Positions 45,807 to 54,410 of a stretch of DNA of 64,000 nt are shown piece by piece. This DNA is from CAVVEQ01 sp963747315 (GTDB taxonomy: Bacteria; Chloroflexota; Anaerolineae; Anaerolineales; Anaerolineaceae), in contig CAVVEQ010000005.1 of NCBI GenBank assembly GCA_963747315.1, positions 151,178 to 215,177 on the forward strand, read 5' to 3'. Both the position numbers and the translations under genes were made by a program. Below the pieces are notes generated by a model. It ran no database searches, was not told the origin of the DNA, and was given only the letters and a program-made list of their open reading frames with translations. Position 1 is the first letter of the stretch; each line of letters begins with the position of its first letter.

Positions 45807-46803
45807 TCATTCGTGGAAGAGCTCGCCCACGCTGCGGCCTTCGTTCGCCCGGCAGATCACCTCGCCGAGCAGAGACGCGACAGAGAGAATTTTTAACCGG
45901 TCACCGAAGAGTTTTGCTTTTTCCGGCGGGATGGGAATGGTATCGGTGCCCACGAACTGCTTCACCGGCAGCGCGGCAAGGCGCTTGGCGGCATCCAGGG
46001 AGAAGATGCCGTGCACGAAGGTCATATACACATCGCGCGCGCCGCATTCCTTCACCAGGTTGCACCGCCTGGACCATCGATCCGCCAGTATCGATCTCGT
46101 CATCCACAATGATCACATCGCGATTGGCGACCTCTCCGATCATGGTCAGCGCTTCAGCGTTGGAATCGTTGCTGCTGCGCCGTTTTTCGATAAATGCCAT
46201 GGGAACCTTCATCTCGGCGGCAAAATTGCGCGCTTTCTTGGCAAACCCCAGGTCCACGGTGACCACAACCGGGTTGGTCATCTTGTTCTGGATGCCCTTC
46301 AGGTAATCCACCAGCATGTGGAAAGAGGTGAGCACATCCCCGGGTATGGAGAAGAAACCCTGGATCTGCCCGGCGTGCAGGTCGAGGGTGATATAGCGGT
46401 CCGCGCCGGCTACCTCGATCATATCCGCCACCAGGCGGGCGGTGATGGGCACTCGCGGCTGATCCTTTTTATCCGATCGGGCGTAGCAGAGGTAGGGCAC
46501 CACGGCGGTGATGCGCGCCGCGGAATCCAGCCGCAGGGTCTGGATCAGGATGAGCAGCTCCATCAGGTTGCGGTGCACCGGGTTGGACGTTGTCTGGATC
46601 ACGTAGCAATCCTGACCGCGCACGCTGGAGCGCAGCTTGACGAACAGGTTGTCGTTGGGGAACTGGATGATATCCCGATCGCAAAGTTCGGTTCCCAGGT
46701 GGCTGGCAATCCCTTTGGCCAGGTCCGGGCAGGCAGTACCCGCATAGAGTTTGATATCTCCATACATCATGCGGTTATGTGCGATGTGTGTTTGTGCCAT
46801 CAT
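45807..46803 (-). CDS. prs: Ribose-phosphate pyrophosphokinase (PRPP synthetase), frameshifted
   Basis: About 331 residues after removing one surplus base near 46060. Motifs: YLCYARSDKKDQPRVPITAR (ATP-binding and flexible region), LDLHAGQIQGFF and the PRPP loop VIIVDDEIDTGGSM. It makes PRPP from ribose 5-phosphate and ATP for nucleotide, His and Trp synthesis. The start codon overlaps the GNAT stop; two adjacent ATGs (46803, 46800) are both possible. The C-terminal part in the other frame reads VYMTFVHGIFSLDAAKRLA, as in normal Prs. Confidence 0.9.
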
Positions 46804-47351
46804 TCACCTTTCCGTGATCGTTCCCATTCCGGGAAAAGTATGCTCATACGGAGCACATCGTGAAATCTTCCGTTTTTCCAGATATCATCCCGCTGGCGGC
46901 CTTCATGTTTGAATCCGACCTTTTCGTAGCAGCGGATGCCGCGGGTATTTTCGGCAACCACCTGCAGGTGGAGGCGGTGCAGTCCCAGATCGTTGAAGCC
47001 GTGATCCACCATCTGCCGCATCGCCTCGGTGCCGTATCCCTTGCCCCAGGCGCTCTTATCGCCCAGCACGATGCCGATCTCGGCGCTGCGGAAGGTGGTG
47101 TGCATCCCAAAGAAAGCGATGTTGCCGATCACCCGCCAAACGCCGCCTTCATTGACCTCAATGGCGAAGGGGTGCTCATCCTCGGGTCCTTCCAGGATCT
47201 TATCGAACCATTTTTCCTCGCGCGCCTGCGAGAGCGGGTTATGCAGCCCCAGGAATTCCAGCACCTCTGGATCGGCGAACCATTCCACAAACCAGTGCAG
47301 GTCCTCGCGTTCCAGGGGGCGCAGGCGGACTTGCGAGGTATCCGGGGTCAT
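46800..47351 (-). CDS. GNAT family N-acetyltransferase (RimJ-like)
   Basis: 183 residues. Opens VRLRPLEREDLHWFVEWFAD, the usual start of the RimJ/RimL group, with the acetyl-CoA site GKGYGTEAMRQMVDHGFNDL and the C-terminal AENTRGIRCYEKVGFKHEGR. It transfers acetyl to an N-terminal Ser/Ala or to an amine such as an antibiotic or spermidine; substrate unknown. Tight operon with aspS (29 bases upstream) and prs (overlap). Confidence 0.87.
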   Translation of the reverse strand: MTPDTSQVRLRPLEREDLHWFVEWFADPEVLEFLGLHNPLSQAREEKWFDKILEGPEDEHPFAIEVNEGGVWRVIGNIAFFGMHTTFRSAEIGIVLGDKSAWGKGYGTEAMRQMVDHGFNDLGLHRLHLQVVAENTRGIRCYEKVGFKHEGRQRDDIWKNGRFHDVLRMSILFPEWERSRKGE

Positions 47352-47380
47352 TGAATCGTCTCTCTTCGGGCATTTTTCCT

Positions 47381-48700
47381 CTACGGGTTCAGCCGCGTCG
47401 GTCCGCGGAAGATGTAGACCGCCTCGCGGATGTTATTCAGCCCGAGCATGATCATCAGCAGGCGGGAAAGCCCCAGTCCGAACCCACCGTGCGGCGGGCA
47501 GCCGTATTTGAAGAAATCCAGGTAGAACTGGATCGGCTCGAGTGTCAGTCCTTTTTCCAGCGCCTGGGCAGCCAGCACCTCGTAGCGGTGCTCGCGCTGC
47601 GCGCCGGTGGTGATCTCCAACCCGCAGCCGATCAGGTCAAAGCTGCGCGTGAGGGTGGGCGCGTCGGGATGGCGCATGTGGTAGAACGGGCGCACGCCGA
47701 TCGGCCAGTCGGTCAGGAACACGTAATCGTGGTTGTATTTTTCCTTCACGTAGTTGCCCAGCTCGCGCTCGCCGGCCGGGTCGATATCGCCCTTCTTCTC
47801 GGGCGGCAGCTTGTAGCCGCGCTCTTTGAGGATCTCCACGGCATCCTTCATGGTGATGCGCGGGAAGGGCACCTCCGGCACCACCAGGTCGAAGCCCAGC
47901 CGCTCCTTGATCTCCTCGCCGTGCAGCTCCTGCACCTTCTGCAAGGTATATTGCAGCCAGCGCTCCATGAAAGCCATCACGTCCTCGTGGCTGTCCACCC
48001 AGCTCATCTCCATGTCGATGCCGGTGAACTCGGTCATGTGGCGCGAGGTGAAGGAGGGGTCGGCGCGGAAGACCGGGCCGATCTCGAACACGCGGTCGAA
48101 ACCGGCTGCCATGCCCATCTGCTTGTAGAACTGCGGCGACTGCGCCAGGTAGGCCTTGCGTTCGAAATATTTCATCTCAAAGAGCTCGGCACCGCTCTCG
48201 CTGGGCGCGCCCATGATCTTGGGTGAGTGGATCTCGATGAAGTTGTGCTTGAGCCAGTATTCGCGCATGGCATGCTCAGCGGTGGTCTGCACCTTGAAGA
48301 TCAGCGCGGCTTCGGGGCGGCGCAGGTCCATAAAGCGCCAGTCCATGCGCAGGTCGATCATCGGCAGGGTCTCGGCAAAGGGATCGAACGGCACGGGGAT
48401 CTCCGCGGCGCTTTCCACCTTCAGCGATTCGAGCTGCACCTCCAGCCCGCCCAGCTTGACGATGGGGTTATCCACCACCGTGCCGGTGATGGTGAGCGCT
48501 GATTCCACCGAAAGCGCGGAGATCTGGTTGGCCAGCTCCTCGTTGTTCGGGCGGTAATGCGCCACCTGCACCAGCCCGGTCGGGTCGCGCAGGATGAGGA
48601 ACTGCATTTTCTTCTGGTCGCGCAGGGTTTGCAGGAAGCCCTGCACCTTCACCTGCTTCCCGACCGAATTGCGCAGCTCCGCGATTAAAGTTCGTTCCAT
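47381..48700 (-). CDS. aspS: Aspartyl-tRNA synthetase, archaeal/eukaryal-type
   Basis: 439 residues, shorter than bacterial AspRS because the GAD insertion domain is absent. N-terminal OB-fold (about 1-105), then class II core: motif 2 FEIGPVFRADPS, SRHMTEFTGIDMEM, and motif 3 GFGLGLSRLLMIML. This is the archaeal-type AspS, found in some bacteria, which may charge tRNA-Asp only or also tRNA-Asn. A transamidosome (GatCAB) question cannot be answered in this window. In an operon between meaB (10 bases) and the GNAT gene. Confidence 0.9.
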   Translation of the reverse strand: MERTLIAELRNSVGKQVKVQGFLQTLRDQKKMQFLILRDPTGLVQVAHYRPNNEELANQISALSVESALTITGTVVDNPIVKLGGLEVQLESLKVESAAEIPVPFDPFAETLPMIDLRMDWRFMDLRRPEAALIFKVQTTAEHAMREYWLKHNFIEIHSPKIMGAPSESGAELFEMKYFERKAYLAQSPQFYKQMGMAAGFDRVFEIGPVFRADPSFTSRHMTEFTGIDMEMSWVDSHEDVMAFMERWLQYTLQKVQELHGEEIKERLGFDLVVPEVPFPRITMKDAVEILKERGYKLPPEKKGDIDPAGERELGNYVKEKYNHDYVFLTDWPIGVRPFYHMRHPDAPTLTRSFDLIGCGLEITTGAQREHRYEVLAAQALEKGLTLEPIQFYLDFFKYGCPPHGGFGLGLSRLLMIMLGLNNIREAVYIFRGPTRLNP

Positions 48701-48710
48701 TTGCCTTCTC

Positions 48711-49687
48711 CTAAGATTGATCTGATGATTGCTTCAATAAATCTTCCACTGTCTGGTAGGGCGAGCGTTCGCGCGCGTAAAGCGCGTCCATCGCCGCCTG
48801 CCAGTGATTTTCCGATTTTTGCTTCACCCAGCGGTGGAAGAGCTCCTCTTTCAGCAGGTCCTCCAGCTCGCTATCCAGCCGCTCCCGATCCCGAAGCTGC
48901 CATTCGCCGGTGCGCTCCAGGTAGGCGCGGTGATCCTGGATCAGGTCGCAGGTCTCGATGATGCCCACCGGGTTGAGCGACTGCACCTTGATCACCGGGG
49001 GCGTCCACACCTCCGCGCCATCCAGCGCCGGTCGGCGCGTTCCCGCGCCCATTTCCAGGTTGGCGCGCAGCACCTGCTCGGTACGATCCGCGCCGGGCAG
49101 ATCGGCCTTGTTCACCACCAGGATATCGGCGATCTCAAGGATGCCCGCCTTGATGGCCTGGATATCGTCGCCCATGCCGGGCGCTTCCACCACGATGGTG
49201 GTGTGCGCCAGGCGCGCGATCTCCACCTCCGACTGGCCCGCCCCAACCGTTTCCACCAGGACCATGTCGAACCCGGCCGCATCCAGCACCTGGGTGACGG
49301 CCGCGGTGGCGCGGGCAATGCCCCCCACCGCCCCGCGCGAGGCCATCGAGCGGATGAAGACGCCCGCATCCCCGGCGTGGTCCTTCATGCGCACCCGGTC
49401 GCCCAGCAGCGCCCCGCCCGTGAACGGGCTGGAAGGATCCACCGCCACGATCGCCACCCGCTTGGGCTCGCCCGATGCGGGGGTGCGGTAGACCCGCGCG
49501 AGCTGGTTGGTAAAGGACGATTTGCCCGTCCCCGGCGCGCCGGTGATGCCCACCAGTGGGCCTGCCCGGTGCGGGGGTAGAGTTCATTGAGCGCCGCCCT
49601 GCCCGCGGGGTCGTCGTTCTCCACCAGGGTCAGCAAGCGGGCGAGTGCCCGCCGGTCGCCTTCCAGGATGGATTTGACCGAAACCAT
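48711..49687 (-). CDS. meaB: MeaB/ArgK-type G3E P-loop GTPase, frameshifted
   Basis: About 325 residues if one base missing near 49556 is restored. The N-terminal part is SILEGDRRALARLLTLVEND, then WVGITGAPGTGKSSFTNQLA with Walker A, VAVDPSSPFTGGALLGDRVR, SMASRGAVGGIARAT, VETVGAGQSEVEI and NKADLPGADRTEQ (G4). MeaB protects and reloads adenosylcobalamin in methylmalonyl-CoA mutase. The mutase cobalamin-binding domain gene lies 6 bases upstream, so the two act together; the catalytic large subunit is not in the window. Confidence 0.9.
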
Positions 49688-49693
49688 GACTGC

Positions 49694-50095
<402 letters not shown>

Positions 50096-50211
50096 AGTCC
50101 CTCCGTGGGAGTGGATATATTGTAATTATACCCTCGCAAGCGGAGGGGAGAGGTTGTAGGTGGAGCTTGCGCGGCACGGCAACTCCCCTATAATGAAAAC
50201 CGGAGGCGCAC

Positions 50212-50635
50212 ATGAGCGATCAAGATCTCTTTTCCCGCTTCCGCGAGCTGGGATTTGAAAAAATGGGGGCGTGGAAGCTGCAGAACGGCGCGCTGGCTTT
50301 CGAGCTGGCTCGGAGGGATCCGCGCGGGAATTTCATCTATACCTTCGTCATTGGGGATAAGATCAAGTTCATGGAATATTCCCGCCTGCCGCTCGAGGCG
50401 CGCATGGATGCCTACAAGCACACCGATCACCGCTACGCGGGTACCTTCCAGCCCATGAACAAGCGCCTGCGGGAGAAGATCCTGATTCGCGCTGGAAGGG
50501 GGCGAAGCGGTGGAGATCTGGGCTTTCTACCCGGAAGAGATGGAATACCAGGGCTACCGGGTGAATCTGGCCGCGGGTCTCTTTGATTCCCTGGTCAAAG
50601 CCTTCGCACCGGAGTGGAACGGGTATGCGGGGTAA
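50212..50635 (+). CDS. Conserved hypothetical protein, frameshifted
   Basis: About 140 residues after removing one surplus base near 50492 (CTGATTCGCG). The N-terminal part is SRFRELGFEKMGAWKLQNGA and FELARRDPRGNFIYTFVIGD; the C-terminal part in the other frame is AVEIWAFYPEEMEYQGYRVN, LAAGLFDSLVKAF and a TAA stop. GGAGGCGCAC precedes the ATG. A small all-beta/alpha soluble protein, not recognised; it lies divergently from the mutase operon and just before the AT-rich island. Confidence 0.62.
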
Positions 50636-50781
50636 ATTTTGAGGAGAAGGGGAAAATGTCGGCCATATAAACAATGACCAACTGATAACAAAGAAAAAAT
50701 GCAAATGATATAGAATATTTTTGTAAGTAAAATGTTTGATGATCGACTTGCGTCTGCTTGGTCCATTTATTTGGAGGACAG

Positions 50782-51498
50782 ATGAGTGAAACTTGCCAGT
50801 TTTTACACAATTTAGCAAATAGTTTGAAAATATTTGATTATCCATTCAACCCAAAGGATATTCCTTTAAATGGGATATATATTATGTTTGAATATGGTGA
50901 GTTCGCACATGGCGGGAAACGGATTGTGAGGGTTGGAACTCATACAGGGCCAAATAATCTCAGGAATAGACTTGAAGAACATTTCACCAAGGAAAACAAA
51001 GACCGGAGTATTTTTCGAAAAAATATCGGTCGGGCATTACTTAATAAAGATGAGGATCCATTCCTAGGATTTTGGGAGTTGGACCTTACAAGCAAAGAAG
51101 AAAGAATTAAAAATGAGGAGAAATTTGATCCAGAAAAGCAAGCATCAGTTGAGCGTCAAGTCACCGATTACATCCAGAAGAGAATCTCGTTTGTTGTGTT
51201 GGAAATTCCAGATAAGAAAAAAAGGATGGAATTAGAAGCACAAATGATTTCGATAATTTATCAATGCCGGGATTGCGGACCTTCATATGGTTGGTTAGGA
51301 CTTGATTCACCTGTTCCGAAAATTCCTGGAGGGGGATTGTGGGGTTCGTCTTTTGCTATGGCTCCTTTGAAACCTCCACCAAAAAGAAGACCTCCACGCC
51401 AGGCAGGAGTGCGAGAGGAGGATGCCCGTTTAGCGAATGACCCGCCCCCTCCGATTATTAATGCCAATTCATTATCTGGTGAGGGTTTAGAGGTATAG
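50782..51498 (+). CDS. GIY-YIG-like nuclease family protein
   Basis: 238 residues. The start at 50782 follows GGAGG. N-terminal half: NGIYIMFEYGEF (31-33 is the GIY), then RIVRVGTHTG, where RVG (50-52) takes the YIG place, LRNRLEEHFTKENKDRSIFR with Arg63 and His67, and NIGRALLNK. This is the pattern of a bacterial GIY-YIG family often annotated as hypothetical. The catalytic Glu may be in ELEAQMISII. The last 60 residues are Pro/Arg-rich and odd (PPPKRRPPRQAG). The DNA is markedly AT-rich compared with its neighbours. Start of a three-gene accessory island. Confidence 0.68.
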   Translation: MSETCQFLHNLANSLKIFDYPFNPKDIPLNGIYIMFEYGEFAHGGKRIVRVGTHTGPNNLRNRLEEHFTKENKDRSIFRKNIGRALLNKDEDPFLGFWELDLTSKEERIKNEEKFDPEKQASVERQVTDYIQKRISFVVLEIPDKKKRMELEAQMISIIYQCRDCGPSYGWLGLDSPVPKIPGGGLWGSSFAMAPLKPPPKRRPPRQAGVREEDARLANDPPPPIINANSLSGEGLEV

Positions 51499-51641
51499 AA
51501 TCACTTCTCAATGGCTTTAAGATTAGAAGAGAAATTCAAGCTGGAGTTGCATCGGTTTGTTGATAAAAATGAAGGTAGATAATATATCGGTCACAAGAAC
51601 GGTGACCGACCTACGACTAAAGAAAAAAACGGGCACATAAA
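51499..51641 (+). other. Short island intergenic region with hairpin
   Basis: Between the GIY-YIG and AbiTii genes lies a 23-codon frame (51511-51582) without a clear ribosome site, and a 7-bp inverted repeat CGGTCAC (51588) / GTGACCG (51602) with a 7-base loop. The hairpin has no T run; it may be a regulatory or repeat element. Confidence 0.3.
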
Positions 51642-52688
51642 ATGGATAATACTGACTATATTCCCCCAACGAAAAAAGCAATAGCTGAAGCTTTGGATTT
51701 ATCAACAGAGATCTTAAAGAATATCGAATTAAGTGATATTCCATTAAAAAATATTGCATTAAAGGCGAGTAGATTGGCGCGGTTACTTAATGATTTTAAT
51801 TATCAACAAGTTTTTTTATATGAAGCAAGTGGTTATCCCAGTGGTCCTGATGGAGTTCCTCCTGAAATATGGAGGTTGGGTGCTATTGCCGGTAGGGTTG
51901 AAAAACACAAGGAGCCCAAATCGAAAATTGTCAAAGAGACTATGGATTGTGAAAGCATAGAATCGCTTGAAAAGCAACTTCAATTAACAGATGTTGCGTT
52001 AGCGGCTGCACGCGATCCAGACGTGTCATTGTCATCTGCAAATCCAAATCAATATGTTTCCACATCAATGGGGAATAGCCGAGAAAGAAATTCAATTCAA
52101 GTAAGAGCAAGTTATTGTGCAAACAAATTAGCTAGAAGTCGTAGCCTTTTATATCAATATACAGTTAGAAGACATTATGAATTAAAACTATCCGGGATTG
52201 CAGATGATATTTTTACTCGAACAAGCCAAAAGGTTGACGAACAAATAGGGAAATTAATACCCGATGCAGTTAAAAAATTTACATCGGTGTATGAAAATTT
52301 ACAGTCAGATAATCCCGAAGATTGGGCTAATGCGGTTCACAGTTGCCGACGAATTCTTCAAGATTTAGCGGATGTAATTTTTCCTGCATCCGATAAACCA
52401 CGCATGGTGGTGATAGGTGGAGAAAAAAAGGAAATATTAATAGGAAAAGATCAATATATAAATCGGATTATTGCGTTCGTAGAAGAGAAAAGTAATTCAG
52501 AAAGATTCGAGGAATTAGTTGGTTCCAATTTATCATATTTAGGTGATAGGCTCGATAGTACTTTCAAAGCTTCACAAAAAGGATCCCATACAGAGATAAC
52601 ACGTCGTGAGGAAGCCGATAGGTATGTAATTTATACATATTTAATCGTAGGGGATATTTTATCTTTATATTTAGCTGAAAAAAAGTGA
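51642..52688 (+). CDS. AbiTii-like abortive infection protein
   Basis: 348 residues. N-terminal region EALDLSTEILKNIELSDIPL, NIALKASRLARLLND, and YEASGYPSGP (about 17-75) matches the AbiTii domain opening seen in phage-defence proteins. The C-terminal half (about 215-348) is alpha-helical with VEEKSNSERFEELVGSNLSY, LGDRLDSTFKASQKGSHTEI and EEADRYVIYTYLIVGDILSL, a block I recall from AbiTii-containing proteins. No enzyme motif is visible. AT-rich, with codons unlike flanking genes. In the same direction as the GIY-YIG-like and peptidase genes. Confidence 0.65.
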   Translation: MDNTDYIPPTKKAIAEALDLSTEILKNIELSDIPLKNIALKASRLARLLNDFNYQQVFLYEASGYPSGPDGVPPEIWRLGAIAGRVEKHKEPKSKIVKETMDCESIESLEKQLQLTDVALAAARDPDVSLSSANPNQYVSTSMGNSRERNSIQVRASYCANKLARSRSLLYQYTVRRHYELKLSGIADDIFTRTSQKVDEQIGKLIPDAVKKFTSVYENLQSDNPEDWANAVHSCRRILQDLADVIFPASDKPRMVVIGGEKKEILIGKDQYINRIIAFVEEKSNSERFEELVGSNLSYLGDRLDSTFKASQKGSHTEITRREEADRYVIYTYLIVGDILSLYLAEKK

Positions 52689-52775
52689 AAACTTAATTGT
52701 TCCAGAAATTAACTTGTAATGTGATACCGAAATAAGTTTTTCGCGAATATATGGTCATCTCAAGGGATTTACTTG

Positions 52776-53282
52776 ATGGAAAATATCAACAACATTGATA
52801 AGGCGGTATTTGAACGTTTACTATATTTTTCTAATAATTATTCAGAAACACATCAACAATATTGTAAAAAAATTATTATTGAAACATGGAGTTATATTCC
52901 AACTGCTGATAAAACGCAAATTGAGAATAATCTTGAGTTTATCATTTGTAAAAGAGTTGAAGATATATGGAGGAATGAAACGCCTGCTTGCACCTTGTTA
53001 TGTAATATAAGTCAGCGTTGTTTCATTATTTTTGATCCATTTTTTAGTGATTTGAAACGAGAAACGATCGTTCATATTTTGGCACATGAGTTAGCCCATG
53101 TTTTCTATAACCACCCAAAACTTGGATATAAGAAAGAATTGAAAGACGAAATTATTTATATTGAGAAACAGGCTGAACCACAAGCATATGAGCTAACTTT
53201 GAAAAAATGGAATATTTTTCCTCATCAAGATGATATAAATCGTCTTGCAGGATATCAAAAGTATTTCCTTAATAAGACTTAA
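52776..53282 (+). CDS. HExxH zinc peptidase (ImmA/IrrE-like)
   Basis: 168 residues. His104-Glu-Leu-Ala-His108 in LAHELAHVFYNHP, preceded by the strand FIIFDPFFSDL, is the gluzincin core, and Glu130 in IEKQAEPQA sits where the third ligand lies in ImmA/IrrE-type proteins (ExxA). ATG 52776 is preferred over TTG 52773. ImmA-like proteases cleave repressors or antitoxins after a trigger; that role here is inference. SprT-like or Wss1-like alternatives are possible. AT-rich like the two upstream genes. Confidence 0.7.
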   Translation: MENINNIDKAVFERLLYFSNNYSETHQQYCKKIIIETWSYIPTADKTQIENNLEFIICKRVEDIWRNETPACTLLCNISQRCFIIFDPFFSDLKRETIVHILAHELAHVFYNHPKLGYKKELKDEIIYIEKQAEPQAYELTLKKWNIFPHQDDINRLAGYQKYFLNKT

Positions 53283-53330
53283 TGCAAAAAACAGAATCAA
53301 TAACCTTTTGTAATACAATCTTCATGATTG

Positions 53331-53387
53331 TTAATACCCCACCCTCTCCGCCACGGCCTTCCTGCTGGCAGCAGTCGTTGGGATGGA
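53331..53387 (-). pseudogene. Remnant of a DNA polymerase C-terminus
   Basis: On the minus strand 18 codons and a TAA read ...AASRKAVAERVGY, closely matching the end of the polymerase gene at 54411 (EASRKAVLERVGF). No further similarity is visible upstream. Nucleotides also align well over about 45 bases. It may be the tail of a lost paralogue or a duplication boundary. Confidence 0.55.
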
Positions 53388-53434
53388 CTTTATCGGATTA
53401 CAATAGAGTATTCCGAAAATAAAGGAGATTCAAT

Positions 53435-53644
53435 ATGTGTGAAGAATGTAATTGCCAAACCGGCGAGACATGCGGTTGCGATTGCCACTCCGAGGGCGGT
53501 TGTGATTGCGGCTGTCACGGCGGGCACTTTGAGCGGCGCTACCAGACCAAGGCGGAAAAGATCGCCGATCTGGAATCCTATCTCATGGACCTGAAGCTGG
53601 AAGTCCAGGCGGTGGAAGAGCACTTGGCCGATCTGAAAAAGTAG
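53435..53644 (+). CDS. Cys/His-rich small protein
   Basis: 69 residues. The start follows AAAGGAG. Residues 2-31 hold nine Cys (2, 5, 7, 13, 15, 17, 23, 25, 27) and three His (18, 28, 31), as CxC, CDCH and CGCH units, a metallothionein-like zinc or iron-sulfur binding region. Residues 36-69 form a charged amphipathic helix (KIADLESYLMDLKLEVQAVE) that looks like a coiled coil. The last codon and stop (AAG TAG) coincide with the start of a REP element. Function unknown; possibly a small metal-binding regulator. Confidence 0.75.
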   Translation: MCEECNCQTGETCGCDCHSEGGCDCGCHGGHFERRYQTKAEKIADLESYLMDLKLEVQAVEEHLADLKK

Positions 53645-53704
53645 GGCGGGCAAGCGAAGTCTGCCCGCCAAAACTAAAATCGGCGGGCATAAGCCCGCCC
53701 TACA
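53641..53704. repeat. REP palindromes downstream of the RAYT gene
   Basis: Two inverted copies: GTAGGGCGGGC...GCCCGCC at 53641-53669 with a longer loop, and GGCGGGC-ATAA-GCCCGCC followed by CTACA at 53682-53704. They belong to one REP family with core GGCGGGC-N4-GCCCGCCCTACA that recurs up to 59.2 kb. They sit directly 3' of the RAYT gene. Confidence 0.8.
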
Positions 53705-53708
53705 GGAA

Positions 53709-54230
53709 TCATTCAAAATTCAATTTTTCAATCCGTTTTATATCTTTTTCACTCCCCCACCCCTTTTCATAATACCCTTTCTCGATCCAACTCGAAAATG
53801 ATGATTCTCGCCAGCCTTCCGGCTTCTCCGCAAGCCCGTGTTTTACAGGGTTCCAATGGATATAGTCCAGATGTTTTGCCAAATCATCTTCATTCCGGAT
53901 GACATGATCCCAAAATCCGCGTTGCCAGATCTTAACCGGATCGTTTATTTTATGCATCTGTTTGTATTCCAGCGTGAAAGTCCACTTGATCTTTTGCATG
54001 ATTTCTGAAAAATTAGGGCGGGATTCCGGCAGCACAATCAGCCAATGGAAATGATCCGGCATGACCACATAGGCAAGCAAGTCGAAGGGTTTGTTTTTCT
54101 GGACTTCACGGGTAACCTTCCAAAGAAGATCGCAATTTTCAGGATGGGAGAAAATGCGCTCGCGTTTATAAGTAACAGAGGTGATGAATACCGGTAGACC
54201 GGAGAGGTAATAGCGGCGGTAATCGGGCAT
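53709..54230 (-). mobile_element. REP-associated tyrosine transposase (RAYT, Y1/TnpA_REP)
   Basis: 173 residues of the HUH superfamily. Opens RRYYLSGLPVFITSVTYKRE. The HUH site is VVMPDHFHWLIVLPES, with His-Phe-His, and the nucleophile Tyr is in AKHLDYIHWNPVKHG. Such enzymes cut and rejoin single strands at REP palindromes and are thought to have spread the REP family. The gene is flanked on both sides by such palindromes. It appears intact, so it may be active. Host-domesticated RAYTs exist, and mobility here is inference. Confidence 0.9.
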
Positions 54231-54253
54231 AGAACGATTTTATAATATTTTTA

Positions 54254-54406
54254 CGGCGGGCAGGAGCTCGCTCTACAAGATTTTGCCACCCATGGAATGG
54301 TAGGCGGACAAGCGAAGTCTGTCTGCCAGATTCGAATTCGGCGGGCATGTGCCCGCCCTGCGGATTCAAAATGCACGGAAAATGGCGGGCATGTGCCCGC
54401 CCTACA
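54254..54406. repeat. REP palindrome cluster upstream of the RAYT gene
   Basis: Four copies of the GGCGGGC-N4-GCCCGCC(CTACA) family with drift: 54254-54276, 54300-54328 (long loop, diverged), 54340-54362 and 54384-54406. Spacing is irregular, so this is not CRISPR. Together with the pair at 53641 they form the REP/BIME neighbourhood of the transposase. Confidence 0.8.
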
Positions 54407-54410
54407 AAGA

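Noticed and set aside
51511..51582. 23-codon peptide gene in the AT-rich island
   Set aside because: No ribosome site and no known toxin or antitoxin pattern; chance is likely in AT-rich DNA.
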